A stretch of 47,325 nucleotides of DNA from Candidatus Omnitrophota bacterium. Its GTDB lineage: Bacteria > Omnitrophota > Gorgyraeia > JABMRJ01. The notes under the pieces are model-generated. The model searched no databases. It worked only from the letters and a program-made list of their open reading frames with translations, and was not told the origin of the DNA. The DNA lies in the NCBI GenBank assembly GCA_016783555.1, contig JADHWH010000007.1, positions 1 through 47,325 of the forward strand, given 5' to 3'. The first letter of the stretch is position 1; every line of letters begins with the position of its first letter. This document shows positions 11,015 to 18,045 of this stretch, piece by piece. The translations under genes were made by a program, and so were the position numbers.

Positions 11015-12349
11015 CTACACCCTTATATCCCCAATCAACCTGTTCAACAGGTTCTTCGTGCCTTCATTTTTCTTCAAGTCACACGCAACTTTCTCACAAG
11101 CGTGTAAAACCGTCGTATGGTCTCTACCCCCGAAAAACCCCCCTATCTCCGGCAGAGAGTAGTCCGTAAGATCCCGCGCGAGATACATAGCTATCTGCCT
11201 TGGGTAAACCACGGCCCTATTTCTCTTCCTGCCTTTTAAATCAGAGAGTTTGATATTAAAATATTCCACAACCTTCTTCTGTATTAACTCAACACTTACC
11301 CTGATCTCATCTTCTAAAACCATACCTTTTAAAACTTCTTTTACCAACCCGACGGTGATTTCGCCGCCGATAAGCTTCGCATATGCCACAACCCTTATAA
11401 GCGCACCCTCAAGCTCCCTGATGTTGGATTTTACCTTTTCCGCTATGAAGAAGGTTACATCATTGGGTATGGGTATGGTCTCCCTTTCGGCCTTCTTCCT
11501 TAGTATAGCAGTGCGCGTTTCAAGATCCGGCGGTTGTACATCCGTGACCAAGCCCCAGTCAAACCTGGAGACCAGCCTCTCTTCGAGTCTGGGGATGTCC
11601 TTAGGCGAGCGGTCACTCGACATAACTATCTGTTTATGCGCGTCGTGCAAGGCGTTAAACGTGTGGAAGAACTCTTCTTGCGTGGACTCCTTGCCGCCTA
11701 TAAAGTGTATGTCATCTATCAAGAGGATATCCACATTTCTGAATCTTTGCCTGAACTTTATGGTAGTCCTATTCTGTATGGCGCCTATTAATTGATTTGT
11801 AAACTGCTCACTCGATATATATAGGACCTTTAAGCCCTCTTTTTGCGATGCGATCTTGTTGCCTATCGCCTGCATAAGGTGTGTCTTGCCGAGCCCTACG
11901 CCGCCATATAAGAAGAGCGGGTTATAGGCCTTGGCCGGCGTTTCGCTTATTGCAAGCGACGCGGCATGGGCGAAGCGGTTGCTGGGGCCGACGACAAAAT
12001 CATCAAAGGTATATTTGGGATTCAATCCCGAATGCCCGGATGCGGACTCGACTTTTTTTGGTCGGGGGTGGTTTTCAGGGGTGCCCTGCGATATAGTTGC
12101 CGGAGGCAAGGCAAAAGAGAAGGAGACTTCCCTGCCGGAAGAACTTTTTAAGGCGTCTTCGATTAGCCTTGTATATTTTTCGGCCACCCATTCCTTAAAG
12201 AACTTATTCGGGACCTCCAGGATAAAATTATCATCGCGGACATCGACTAACTTGATAGGCGAGAACCATCTTTCAAATGTCTGACGGTTAACTTTTTTCT
12301 TTATCTGTTCTACCGTCTTTTTCCATGTATCAGAACCCAATGCGGCCAT
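11015..12349 (-). CDS. dnaA: Chromosomal replication initiator DnaA
   Basis: A 444-residue DnaA with all four domains. Domain I (about 1-80) has the W-x-x-x-V-E-Q pattern and FERWFSPI. Domain II is a short linker (about 82-110). The AAA+ domain III has Walker A GGVGLGKTH (149-157), Walker B LLIDDIHF (209-216) and sensor residues in the SSDRSPKDIP stretch. Domain IV has the DNA-binding signature GRDHTTVLHACEKV, preceded by YPRQIAMYLARDLT. DnaA-ATP opens oriC and can regulate its own gene: perfect DnaA boxes lie between the proposed promoter (12602-12630) and this gene. Confidence 0.98.
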   Translation of the reverse strand: MAALGSDTWKKTVEQIKKKVNRQTFERWFSPIKLVDVRDDNFILEVPNKFFKEWVAEKYTRLIEDALKSSSGREVSFSFALPPATISQGTPENHPRPKKVESASGHSGLNPKYTFDDFVVGPSNRFAHAASLAISETPAKAYNPLFLYGGVGLGKTHLMQAIGNKIASQKEGLKVLYISSEQFTNQLIGAIQNRTTIKFRQRFRNVDILLIDDIHFIGGKESTQEEFFHTFNALHDAHKQIVMSSDRSPKDIPRLEERLVSRFDWGLVTDVQPPDLETRTAILRKKAERETIPIPNDVTFFIAEKVKSNIRELEGALIRVVAYAKLIGGEITVGLVKEVLKGMVLEDEIRVSVELIQKKVVEYFNIKLSDLKGRKRNRAVVYPRQIAMYLARDLTDYSLPEIGGFFGGRDHTTVLHACEKVACDLKKNEGTKNLLNRLIGDIRV

Positions 12350-12484
12350 AAAGACTACCAGTTTTTTGTATGCACAAATTTAAAAGAAACAATCTAGAAC
12401 AACAGCCAAAAAACATTTATACATCTAGTTACTAATAAACAAGTTAAGAAAAAACAAATTTCGTAAAAGTTTTCCGCTGCTATG

Positions 12485-12504
12485 TTATCCACAGATTATC
12501 CACA
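12485..12504 (+). promoter_or_regulatory. Two tandem perfect DnaA boxes
   Basis: TTATCCACA occurs at 12485-12493 and again at 12496-12504, both exact matches to the consensus, in the same orientation and 11 bp apart (one helical turn), favouring cooperative DnaA binding. They lie about 135 bp upstream of dnaA, inside its proposed 5' leader, so they may serve both origin assembly and dnaA autoregulation. Confidence 0.85.
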
Positions 12505-12601
12505 GTATCCAAAGCCACTCGACTTTACTCTCTGGAGGAGAGTCTGCCGGCAGGGAGCGCGGCCATCCCTTTAGAAAAAGAACTATTTACGAAACCGAAA
12601 C

Positions 12602-12630
12602 ATTATAGCAAACATAAAAACTTTTTTCAA
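12602..12630 (-). promoter_or_regulatory. Sigma70-type promoter for dnaA
   Basis: On the minus strand, TTGAAA (12625-12630) and a perfect TATAAT (12602-12607) are separated by 17 bp. Transcription would start near 12595, giving a leader of about 245 nt that contains both perfect DnaA boxes. Confidence 0.6.
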
Positions 12631-12705
12631 GCAAAAAAATTCTTAAAAAAAATACCATGAAAGATGGGGTCATTTTTCCTCCGGAACCCCCGCCTGGGAT
12701 TTTTC

Positions 12706-12733
12706 TTGACTATGAGATGATAAGTGTTATAAT
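12706..12733 (+). promoter_or_regulatory. Sigma70-type promoter for the rpmH operon
   Basis: TTGACT (12706-12711), 16-bp spacer, TATAAT (12728-12733). It faces right, about 30 bp before the rpmH leader ORF, and probably drives rpmH-rnpA-yidD-yidC. Confidence 0.7.
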
Positions 12734-12768
12734 TTTAACACCGTGATGTAGAAAAGGAGTAAATCTTA

Positions 12769-12822
12769 ATGAATCCCGTTAGATCTACGGGATTCGATAG
12801 AGAAGGAGATCTAACGGGATGA
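12769..12822 (+). CDS. Short leader ORF (17 codons) created at the rpmH start
   Basis: ATG 12769 is preceded by AAGGAG (12753-12758) at good spacing, and encodes 17 residues (MNPVRS...LTG) before TGA 12820-12822. The stop overlaps the rpmH ATG (12819) as ATGA, so ribosomes finishing here can restart on rpmH. This ATG was probably the original rpmH start before a palindromic element inserted at it: the bases after it, ATGAAT, nearly match the current ATGAAG start. No independent function is claimed for the peptide. Confidence 0.45.
   Translation: MNPVRSTGFDREGDLTG
12775..12818. repeat. CCCGTTAG-family palindromic element at the rpmH start codon
   Basis: Arms CCCGTTAGATCT (12775-12786) and AGATCTAACGGG (12807-12818) are perfect reverse complements around a 20-base loop. 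Flanks ATGAAT (12769-12774) and ATGAAG (12819-12824) agree at 5 of 6 bases, consistent with a 6-bp target duplication covering the start codon. The loop end carries AAGGAG, placing a Shine-Dalgarno 10 bases before the second ATG. Related copies lie at 20570-20599 and 41714-41760. Confidence 0.8.
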
Positions 12823-12956
12823 AGAAGGGATTGACGCGCAGATCTAATCTAAGGAGGAAGAGGGTACATGGCTTCAGGCGCCGTATGAGGACACGAGGCG
12901 GCAGGGCGATATTAAAAAGAAGGCGCAGGAAGAAGAAGAGAGTGCTTTCTGCTTAG
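12819..12956 (+). CDS. rpmH: Ribosomal protein L34
   Basis: A 45-residue, extremely basic protein (starting MKKGLTRRSN) with the L34 core RKRVHGFRRRMRTRGGRAIL and a Lys/Arg-rich tail ending VLSA. L34 is a structural protein of the large ribosomal subunit. Length and motif fit the family (44-46 residues). It starts the conserved rpmH-rnpA-yidD-yidC block on the right side of the origin. The Shine-Dalgarno (AAGGAG, 12803-12808) lies inside the palindromic element just upstream. Confidence 0.95.
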   Translation: MKKGLTRRSNLRRKRVHGFRRRMRTRGGRAILKRRRRKKKRVLSA

Positions 12957-13281
12957 ATTAAAGAGACATTCACAATTCCAGAGGGTATACAAAAAGGGCG
13001 CCAAATTCAAGGAAGACAATATAATAATGTGCTTAGCCGCAAACGGGCTTAAGCATAACAGGATCGGCATATCGGTAACCTCTAAATGCGTACCACAGAG
13101 CGTAAAGAGGAACAGAAACAAACGGCTTCTATCAGAATCATGCAGGCTTACCGAGCACTATATCAAGAGCATAGGACATGATATAGTATTTATCGTAAAA
13201 AAAGATATGTCTAAATTATACCTTAATAATGTCAGTAAAATGATGTGTAAGCTATACAAAAAATCCGGAATTATATCATGA
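12949..13281 (+). CDS. rnpA: Ribonuclease P protein component, with a non-standard start
   Basis: RnpA is the protein subunit of RNase P, which matures tRNA 5' ends. The conserved core is intact: [17 protein letters not shown] at the N-terminus, and the RNR helix [11 protein letters not shown]. No ATG, GTG or TTG lies in frame before that N-terminus: the frame closes at TAA 12913-12915, and the only near-cognate codons include CTG at 12949, inside the rpmH 3' end. Starting there gives 110 residues, the normal length. The first ATG (13027) would leave 84 residues and delete the substrate-binding N-terminal region. I therefore extend it to CTG 12949 as the best guess. It overlaps yidD by 4 bp. 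Confidence 0.85.
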   Translation: MLRLKRHSQFQRVYKKGAKFKEDNIIMCLAANGLKHNRIGISVTSKCVPQSVKRNRNKRLLSESCRLTEHYIKSIGHDIVFIVKKDMSKLYLNNVSKMMCKLYKKSGIIS

Positions 13282-13487
13282 AAAAAGCCATCTTGTATTC
13301 AGTAGATTTTTATCGTAACTACTTATCAAGATTGAAGTTACCTACCTGTAGATTTTACCCCACCTGCTCCAACTACACCTATCATGCCATTGAGAAAAAG
13401 GGGTTTATGAGAGGGTCCCTGCTGTCACTAAAAAGAATATTAAGATGCCACCCGTTTAGCAAGGGTGGTTATGATCCGGTAGAGTAA
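13278..13487 (+). CDS. yidD: YidD membrane protein insertion efficiency factor
   Basis: A 69-residue protein with the YidD pattern: an N-terminal amphipathic helix ([14 protein letters not shown]), [19 protein letters not shown] and the ending [13 protein letters not shown]. It assists YidC/Sec-dependent insertion of inner-membrane proteins. The ATG overlaps the rnpA stop (ATGA), and yidC follows after 5 bp, the standard order in most bacteria. Confidence 0.96.
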   Translation: MKKAILYSVDFYRNYLSRLKLPTCRFYPTCSNYTYHAIEKKGFMRGSLLSLKRILRCHPFSKGGYDPVE

Positions 13488-13492
13488 AAGAG

Positions 13493-15076
13493 ATGGAAAA
13501 ACGAACATTACTTGCGGTAGCATTATCTGTATTAGTTATAGTGGTCTTCCAATACTGGGCGGCAAAGAATTATGCCCATAAAAGGCCCGCGGGGACCGTA
13601 GAAACAGCCGTTGCGCCCCAAGAGGGTTTTGGTGAAACCATAAATGTTTCGCAGGATCTCCCGCAGAATGTTGAATTGGCAACAAAGGAAGAAGAGTATT
13701 TAGCGGAGACCGACAGATTTGTCTTCACATTTTCTAATATGGGCGGCTCTATAAAGAAAGTGGAGCTTAAGGAATTCGGAGATCGAGAGACTGGAAGGCC
13801 GTATCTTCTTGCAAGTATAGACAAGCCGCAGTATTTTATAGGCGCCTTCAACCTTCCAGAGAATTTTATGTTGTCAAATGTCCCCTACCAATTAATAACG
13901 GCCGGCGACACAATAAGATATATTTACAAGACAGACGACATAGAGATAGAGAAGGTGTTTACTTTACATAACTATAATGATTATATAGAGTTAGATATAG
14001 TTATAAAGAATAAATCTCAGCGCCAAATTAAGACAAGCTCAAGATTTATTACAGGATCAGGCATAAGCGCCACCGGGGCAATGGCACAAAGGTACATGAG
14101 CGTAAGCGCGAAAGTTGACGGCAAGCTCACCAGGGATAAGCGTGATTCTACTAGGGTTGGTGACGTATCATGGGCGGCAATAAATAGTAAATATTTTTGC
14201 GTTATCGGGCGGCCATATCAGCTGATGAGAGAATCCTTTACTAAATCTGTAGCTAAAGGAGACCTGGCCGCCGGAATGGAAAGTCCTATCTTTACCCTCT
14301 CCCCCGGCTCAGAGACAACACAGCAGTATCTATTTTACATAGGGCCCCTCGAAGCGCATAGAATAAAGGCGATCGGCATGAATCTGGAAGATGCCGTAAA
14401 TTACGGCATCTTCGACGGCATAAGCAAAGTGCTTTTGGGTACCCTTAGGTTCTTCCACAAGATTTTGCGAAACTGGGGATTAGCGATAATATTTTTAACG
14501 GTATTGGTAAACTTTCTTCTTTTTCCCCTTACCAGGAAGAGCTACAAATCTATGAAGGCGATGCAGGACTTGCAGCCCCACATAGATAAGCTCAGGGGCA
14601 TGCATAAAGATAATCCCCAGAAGCTCAACAAAGAATTAATGCAGTTATACAAGAGCTATAATGTAAACCCACTAGGCGGCTGCCTGCCCTTATTACTACA
14701 GATGCCTATATTTATTTCTCTCTATCATGCGCTAATGAGGTCGATAGAGTTAAAAGGCGCTAACTTTTTATGGATAAAGGATTTATCGGAACCAGACGCT
14801 GTACAATTGCCGTTTACCCTGCCCTTTCTCGGAGACAGCATTAATATATTGCCTATTTTTATGATGGTTGCAATGATATTTCAACAGAAGTTATCCTCCC
14901 CGCATAGATCATCGGAGATGAGCGAGCAGCAGAAACAGCAGCAGAATATGATGTTAATGATGCCTGTTATATTTGTTGTTATATTTTACACCCTGCCGTC
15001 AGGTCTGGTATTATACTGGGTGGTAAATACGTTATTGATGATGACGCATCAATATATGATCAAAAGATCATCGTAA
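13493..15076 (+). CDS. yidC: Membrane protein insertase YidC
   Basis: A 527-residue YidC of the Gram-negative type. It has an N-terminal membrane anchor (residues 5-22), a long periplasmic P1 domain (about 60-330), then the conserved membrane core starting near NWGLAIIFLTVLVNFLLF, followed by TRKSYKSMKAMQDLQPHI, the NPLGGCLPLLLQMPIF hairpin and the last helices ending in LYWVVNTLLMMTHQY. The Arg in the first core helix region (TRKSYKS) and the cytoplasmic helical hairpin are present. The large P1 domain implies an outer membrane (diderm envelope). YidC inserts and folds membrane proteins alone or with SecYEG. Confidence 0.97.
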   Translation: MEKRTLLAVALSVLVIVVFQYWAAKNYAHKRPAGTVETAVAPQEGFGETINVSQDLPQNVELATKEEEYLAETDRFVFTFSNMGGSIKKVELKEFGDRETGRPYLLASIDKPQYFIGAFNLPENFMLSNVPYQLITAGDTIRYIYKTDDIEIEKVFTLHNYNDYIELDIVIKNKSQRQIKTSSRFITGSGISATGAMAQRYMSVSAKVDGKLTRDKRDSTRVGDVSWAAINSKYFCVIGRPYQLMRESFTKSVAKGDLAAGMESPIFTLSPGSETTQQYLFYIGPLEAHRIKAIGMNLEDAVNYGIFDGISKVLLGTLRFFHKILRNWGLAIIFLTVLVNFLLFPLTRKSYKSMKAMQDLQPHIDKLRGMHKDNPQKLNKELMQLYKSYNVNPLGGCLPLLLQMPIFISLYHALMRSIELKGANFLWIKDLSEPDAVQLPFTLPFLGDSINILPIFMMVAMIFQQKLSSPHRSSEMSEQQKQQQNMMLMMPVIFVVIFYTLPSGLVLYWVVNTLLMMTHQYMIKRSS

Positions 15077-15093
15077 CTACGCATGGTATAATT

Positions 15094-15285
15094 ATGGAAT
15101 GTAAAATCGGAGAGAGCATAGAATCAGAAGGTAGAAGCACCAGAGAGGCTATTACTACAGCCTTGAAGAAGTTAGGTGTGCCCAAGGATAGGGTTAGAGT
15201 TCAGGTCCTTTCCGAGGAGAGAAAAGGTCTATTTGGGATGAAGGGCGCCTCACAAGCCAAAGTCAGAATAACTGTGATAAAGTAG
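15094..15285 (+). CDS. Stand-alone Jag_N domain protein (truncated KhpB/Jag-like)
   Basis: A 63-residue protein matching only the N-terminal domain of Jag/KhpB: EGRSTREAITTALKKLGVPKDRVRVQVLSEERKGLFGMKG, the EG+-x-EAI...GLFG signature. The KH and R3H RNA-binding domains that normally follow (another 140 or more residues) are absent, and no continuation is visible in any frame before parA. The place, right after yidC, is the normal jag position. Either this lineage keeps only Jag_N, or a deletion removed the rest of jag together with the mnmE-mnmG-rsmG genes often found between jag and parA. Confidence 0.75.
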   Translation: MECKIGESIESEGRSTREAITTALKKLGVPKDRVRVQVLSEERKGLFGMKGASQAKVRITVIK

Positions 15286-15378
15286 TTTTAATCCCCCCTT
15301 GACGCTTCAATAGATATAGGATATACTTTAGTAAACCCAGCCCTACGCGTAACGGCGGGCTAAACCCAGTAGATAGAT

Positions 15379-15394
15379 TGTTCCACGTGGAACA
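15379..15394. promoter_or_regulatory. parS centromere site
   Basis: TGTTCCACGTGGAACA is a perfect 16-bp palindrome with the CACGTG core of the bacterial parS consensus. It lies 37 bp before parA and about 3 kb from oriC. ParB should load and spread from here to form the partition complex. Confidence 0.9.
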
Positions 15395-15430
15395 TGGTAC
15401 TTGGAGCGGTAACATCTATAGTAAATATTA

Positions 15431-16276
15431 ATGTCTAAGATTATCTCTATCTGTAATCAAAAAGGCGGCGTAGGAAAGACCACCACCGCTATAAATCTAG
15501 CTTCATATGTTGCGCTATTTGGTAAGAAGATACTATTAATAGACGCAGATCCGCAAGGCAACGCTACAAGCGGCATAGGTATTGATAAAAGTAAAGTAAC
15601 CGCCAGCCTATATCAAGTTCTCTTAGAACAGAAATCTGCCCAGGAAATTATAATTCCTACACAAGTCGAAAACCTTTCAATCATACCCTCCAATTTAGAC
15701 CTTACCGGCGCAGAGGTTGAGCTCGTCGGAGCTATCGGCAGAGAGTTCAGATTAAAAAAAGCGATCGCTGAAATCAGAAATTCTTACGATTTTGTTTTTA
15801 TAGATTGCCCGCCATCGTTAAGCCTATTGACGATAAATGCATTAACAGCGTCTGATTCTGCCTTAATACCGATTCAGTGTGAGTATTACGCGCTGGAAGG
15901 TTTGAGCCAATTAATGAAGACCATTAATTTAGTAAAAGGCCATCTGAACAATGCCCTTGTTGTCGAGGGAATACTCTTGACAATGGCGGATTATCGAACA
16001 AAATTGACACAGGAAGTTATTAATGAAGCGCGCTCATATTTTAAGGATAAGGTCTATAATACGGTTATTCCGAGAAGTATTAGATTATCAGAGTCGCCAG
16101 GTTTTGCCAAACCCATAGTTTTTTATGACAAAGCATCAATAGGTGCAGTAAAATACGAGGAGTTGTCAAGGGAATTTCTTGGCGAAAAAATTTCACAACA
16201 TGTTGAGCCAAAAGAAGTTAGAGAAAATAACGCAGATCAAATCCCAGCAACCAATTTAGATACCGACACCCCGTAG
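15431..16276 (+). CDS. parA: Chromosome partitioning ATPase ParA (Soj)
   Basis: A 281-residue ParA. It has the deviant Walker A KGGVGKTTTAINLA with signature Lys, switch motif DADPQGNATSGIG, and Walker B FVFIDCPPSL. ParA-ATP dimers coat the nucleoid and move ParB-parS complexes; ParB stimulates hydrolysis. The start ATG 15431 gives MSKIISICNQKGGVGKTT, the typical N-terminus. The last residues (DTDTP) and the TAG stop lie inside a REP palindrome (ACC CCG TAG), so the native C-terminus has been rewritten by the repeat. parB follows only after an inserted transposase gene. Confidence 0.97.
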   Translation: MSKIISICNQKGGVGKTTTAINLASYVALFGKKILLIDADPQGNATSGIGIDKSKVTASLYQVLLEQKSAQEIIIPTQVENLSIIPSNLDLTGAEVELVGAIGREFRLKKAIAEIRNSYDFVFIDCPPSLSLLTINALTASDSALIPIQCEYYALEGLSQLMKTINLVKGHLNNALVVEGILLTMADYRTKLTQEVINEARSYFKDKVYNTVIPRSIRLSESPGFAKPIVFYDKASIGAVKYEELSREFLGEKISQHVEPKEVRENNADQIPATNLDTDTP

Positions 16277-16316
16277 GTGTAACCACGGTGTTGCCGCACT
16301 TACACCTACGGGGTGT
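16266..16316. repeat. REPIN: two inverted REP sequences at the parA 3' end
   Basis: ACACCCCGTAGGTGTAA (16266-16282) and its perfect reverse complement (16300-16316) flank a 17-base spacer. Each half is itself a small hairpin (CACC/GGTG) and contains the GTAG tetranucleotide typical of REPs. Together they form a REPIN-like cruciform between parA, whose stop codon it supplies, and the RAYT gene. Confidence 0.8.
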
Positions 16317-16335
16317 AAATAAATGGTGGTAGTTT

Positions 16336-16989
16336 ATGGCAGTAAGCAAGATACCTTTGGTTGAAGGCGAGATCTATCATATTTATTCTAAAAGCATAGC
16401 GGAGTTTGAGATCTTCAGAAACAAGGCAGAATATGGAAGGATGAAGGATCTGCTGGGGTATTATAAAATTGAGCACCCCCCATTAAAATTTTCGATCTTT
16501 CGTAAAATAAAAGACAGAGAAAAGCAGTGCGCTAAACAGCACGCTTCAATAAATAACTTGGTAGATATAATCGCTTATTGTTTAATGCCTACCCATATTC
16601 ACTTGATACTAAAGCAGCTGAAGAAAGACGGAATATCTATTTTTATGAGTAAGGCCCTTAATAGCTATACTCGCTATTTTAACTTAAGCACCAAGAGAAA
16701 AGGACCATTGTGGGAAAGCAGATTCAATCGCGGTATCGTAAAATCGAATGAGCAAATTCTACATTTAACTCGTTATATACATCTAAATCCTGTAACTGCG
16801 CATTTGGTAGACAATCCGCGGAATTGGCCCCATTCTTCTTACAGAGAATACTTAAGTGAAGTTAAGAATGAGGAAAGGAGCTGCAATTTCTCAGAAGTAT
16901 TAGATATCACACCACAGGCATACGAAGAATTCGTAACTTCTCAAATAGAGTATCAAAGAAAACTGGCTACAGCAAAAAAAACACCGTAA
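16336..16989 (+). CDS. REP-associated tyrosine transposase (RAYT, Y1/HUH family)
   Basis: A 217-residue IS200-like Y1 transposase of the RAYT group. It has the opening EGEIYHIYSKSI...IF pattern, the HUH metal-binding pair H87-x-H89 in MPTHIHLIL, then KGPLWESRFNRGIV and RYIHLNPVTAHLV, all RAYT hallmarks. Such enzymes nick and join single-stranded REP sequences. Here REPs of one family lie just upstream (16266-16316) and 10 bp downstream (16999-17017), so this is probably the cognate pair. It sits between parA and parB in the same orientation, replacing their usual tight coupling. The C-terminus KTP-stop resembles the first REP arm. The reading frame is intact, so it may be active. Confidence 0.88.
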   Translation: MAVSKIPLVEGEIYHIYSKSIAEFEIFRNKAEYGRMKDLLGYYKIEHPPLKFSIFRKIKDREKQCAKQHASINNLVDIIAYCLMPTHIHLILKQLKKDGISIFMSKALNSYTRYFNLSTKRKGPLWESRFNRGIVKSNEQILHLTRYIHLNPVTAHLVDNPRNWPHSSYREYLSEVKNEERSCNFSEVLDITPQAYEEFVTSQIEYQRKLATAKKTP

Positions 16990-16998
16990 GATAAATAT

Positions 16999-17017
16999 TT
17001 ACACCTACGGGGTGTAA
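16999..17017 (+). repeat. REP sequence downstream of the RAYT gene
   Basis: TTACACCTACGGGGTGTAA is identical to the REP arm at 16300-16316 extended by two bases, and folds as TTACACC / GGTGTAA. ACACCGTAAG at 16981-16990 may be a degraded partner arm in inverted orientation. Confidence 0.8.
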
Positions 17018-17061
17018 GCAAGGGTGTAAGTAAAGATTAATGCAATACAAAGGAGGCTACA

Positions 17062-17907
17062 ATGGCAAGAAAAGTTCTTGGTAGGGGATTGGATGCCTTA
17101 ATATCTGCCCCACAAACAGGTAAACAGAAAGAATACGTAGATTATATTCCAGTGGATAAAATAAGACCGAATAGATACCAGCCGCGTGAAGAATTTAATA
17201 AACAGAAATTAAACGAGCTGATATCGTCGGTAAAAGAGAAGGGTGTTGTCCAGCCGATCTTAATAAGACCCAGCGAAGACGGTTATGAATTGATTGCCGG
17301 TGAGAGGAGATTAAAGGCGGTGAAGGCGTTAGGCCACAACGAGATACCGGCAGTGATAAGGGATGTAGACGACATCAACGCGCTCGAGCTTTCCCTCATT
17401 GAGAATATCCAACGCGAAGAATTAAACCCGATTGAAGAGGCGCATGCGTATAAGAGACTGACCGACGAATTTAATTTTACACAAGATATGATAGGGCAGG
17501 CGGTCGGCAAGGATCGCGCGACTATAGCCAACAGCATGAGGCTCCTAACGCTGCCTAAGAAGGTGCAGGAGCTCATGTCGAAAGGAGAGTTGAGTACCGG
17601 CCACGCCAAGGTGCTTCTCTCTGTAACGGGCGCAGGCGAACAGATAACCCTTTCTAAGAAGGCCGTCGAAAGAGGACTTTCGGTAAGGGCGCTGGAGGAG
17701 ATGATAAAGAGGAAAGGGTCCGCCAGGAAGACCGCGGTCTCTGTCGACAACGAGACGCGCCTCATAGCAGAAAAGCTTCAGGAAGTGCTTGGCACCAAGG
17801 TCAGGATGCTGCACAGGAAGAAGGGCGGAACGATACAGGTAGAATATTATTCGAACGAAGATCTTCAGAGGATACTGAAAGTGCTCGGTTGCGGCAGGAT
17901 TGGTTAA
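17062..17907 (+). CDS. parB: Chromosome partitioning protein ParB (Spo0J)
   Basis: A 281-residue ParB. The N-terminus MARKVLGRGLDALIS is the ParA-stimulating Arg-containing peptide. The CTPase domain has the motifs YELIAGERRLKAV and ENIQREELNPIEEA. A helix-turn-helix (FTQDMIGQAVGKDRATIANSMRLL) for parS follows, then a dimerisation C-terminus. It loads at parS (15379) as a CTP-dependent clamp. AAGGAGG precedes ATG 17062. It is separated from parA by a RAYT gene and REPs. Confidence 0.97.
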   Translation: MARKVLGRGLDALISAPQTGKQKEYVDYIPVDKIRPNRYQPREEFNKQKLNELISSVKEKGVVQPILIRPSEDGYELIAGERRLKAVKALGHNEIPAVIRDVDDINALELSLIENIQREELNPIEEAHAYKRLTDEFNFTQDMIGQAVGKDRATIANSMRLLTLPKKVQELMSKGELSTGHAKVLLSVTGAGEQITLSKKAVERGLSVRALEEMIKRKGSARKTAVSVDNETRLIAEKLQEVLGTKVRMLHRKKGGTIQVEYYSNEDLQRILKVLGCGRIG

Positions 17908-17940
17908 TTAGGGCAGGAAACCGTAATGCTATTTCTGTAA

Positions 17941-17969
17941 TTGACATGCTATCCGTACTTTGATATAAT
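17941..17969 (+). promoter_or_regulatory. Perfect-consensus sigma70 promoter upstream of ndk
   Basis: TTGACA (17941-17946), 17-bp spacer, TATAAT (17964-17969): an exact match to the consensus hexamers and spacing. It lies 76 bp before ndk and probably drives the long run ndk-yicC-gmk-rpoZ-coaC-coaB. Confidence 0.8.
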
Positions 17970-18045
17970 CTAATTTTATAATAATATGGTTATATAGATA
18001 GGCCTCGCGACCGCATATAATAACAGAGGTTTCTGGAGGTATATC

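Larger units (their letters stand above)
12350..12768. other. oriC region between the divergent dnaA and rpmH units
   Basis: No gene is seen in these 419 bp. The stretch contains A/T-rich blocks at 12380-12475 and 12590-12660, two tandem perfect DnaA boxes, a hairpin ACTCTC/GAGAGT around 12527-12543, and outward-facing promoters for both sides. Gene strand polarity switches exactly here, with minus to the left and plus to the right, which is the expected signature of a bidirectional origin. Confidence 0.8.

Noticed and set aside
16266-17017. CRISPR array, suggested by repeated palindromes around 16.3-17.0 kb
   Set aside because: The repeats are inverted REPs without regular spacers and flank a RAYT gene. 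No cas genes are present anywhere in the window.
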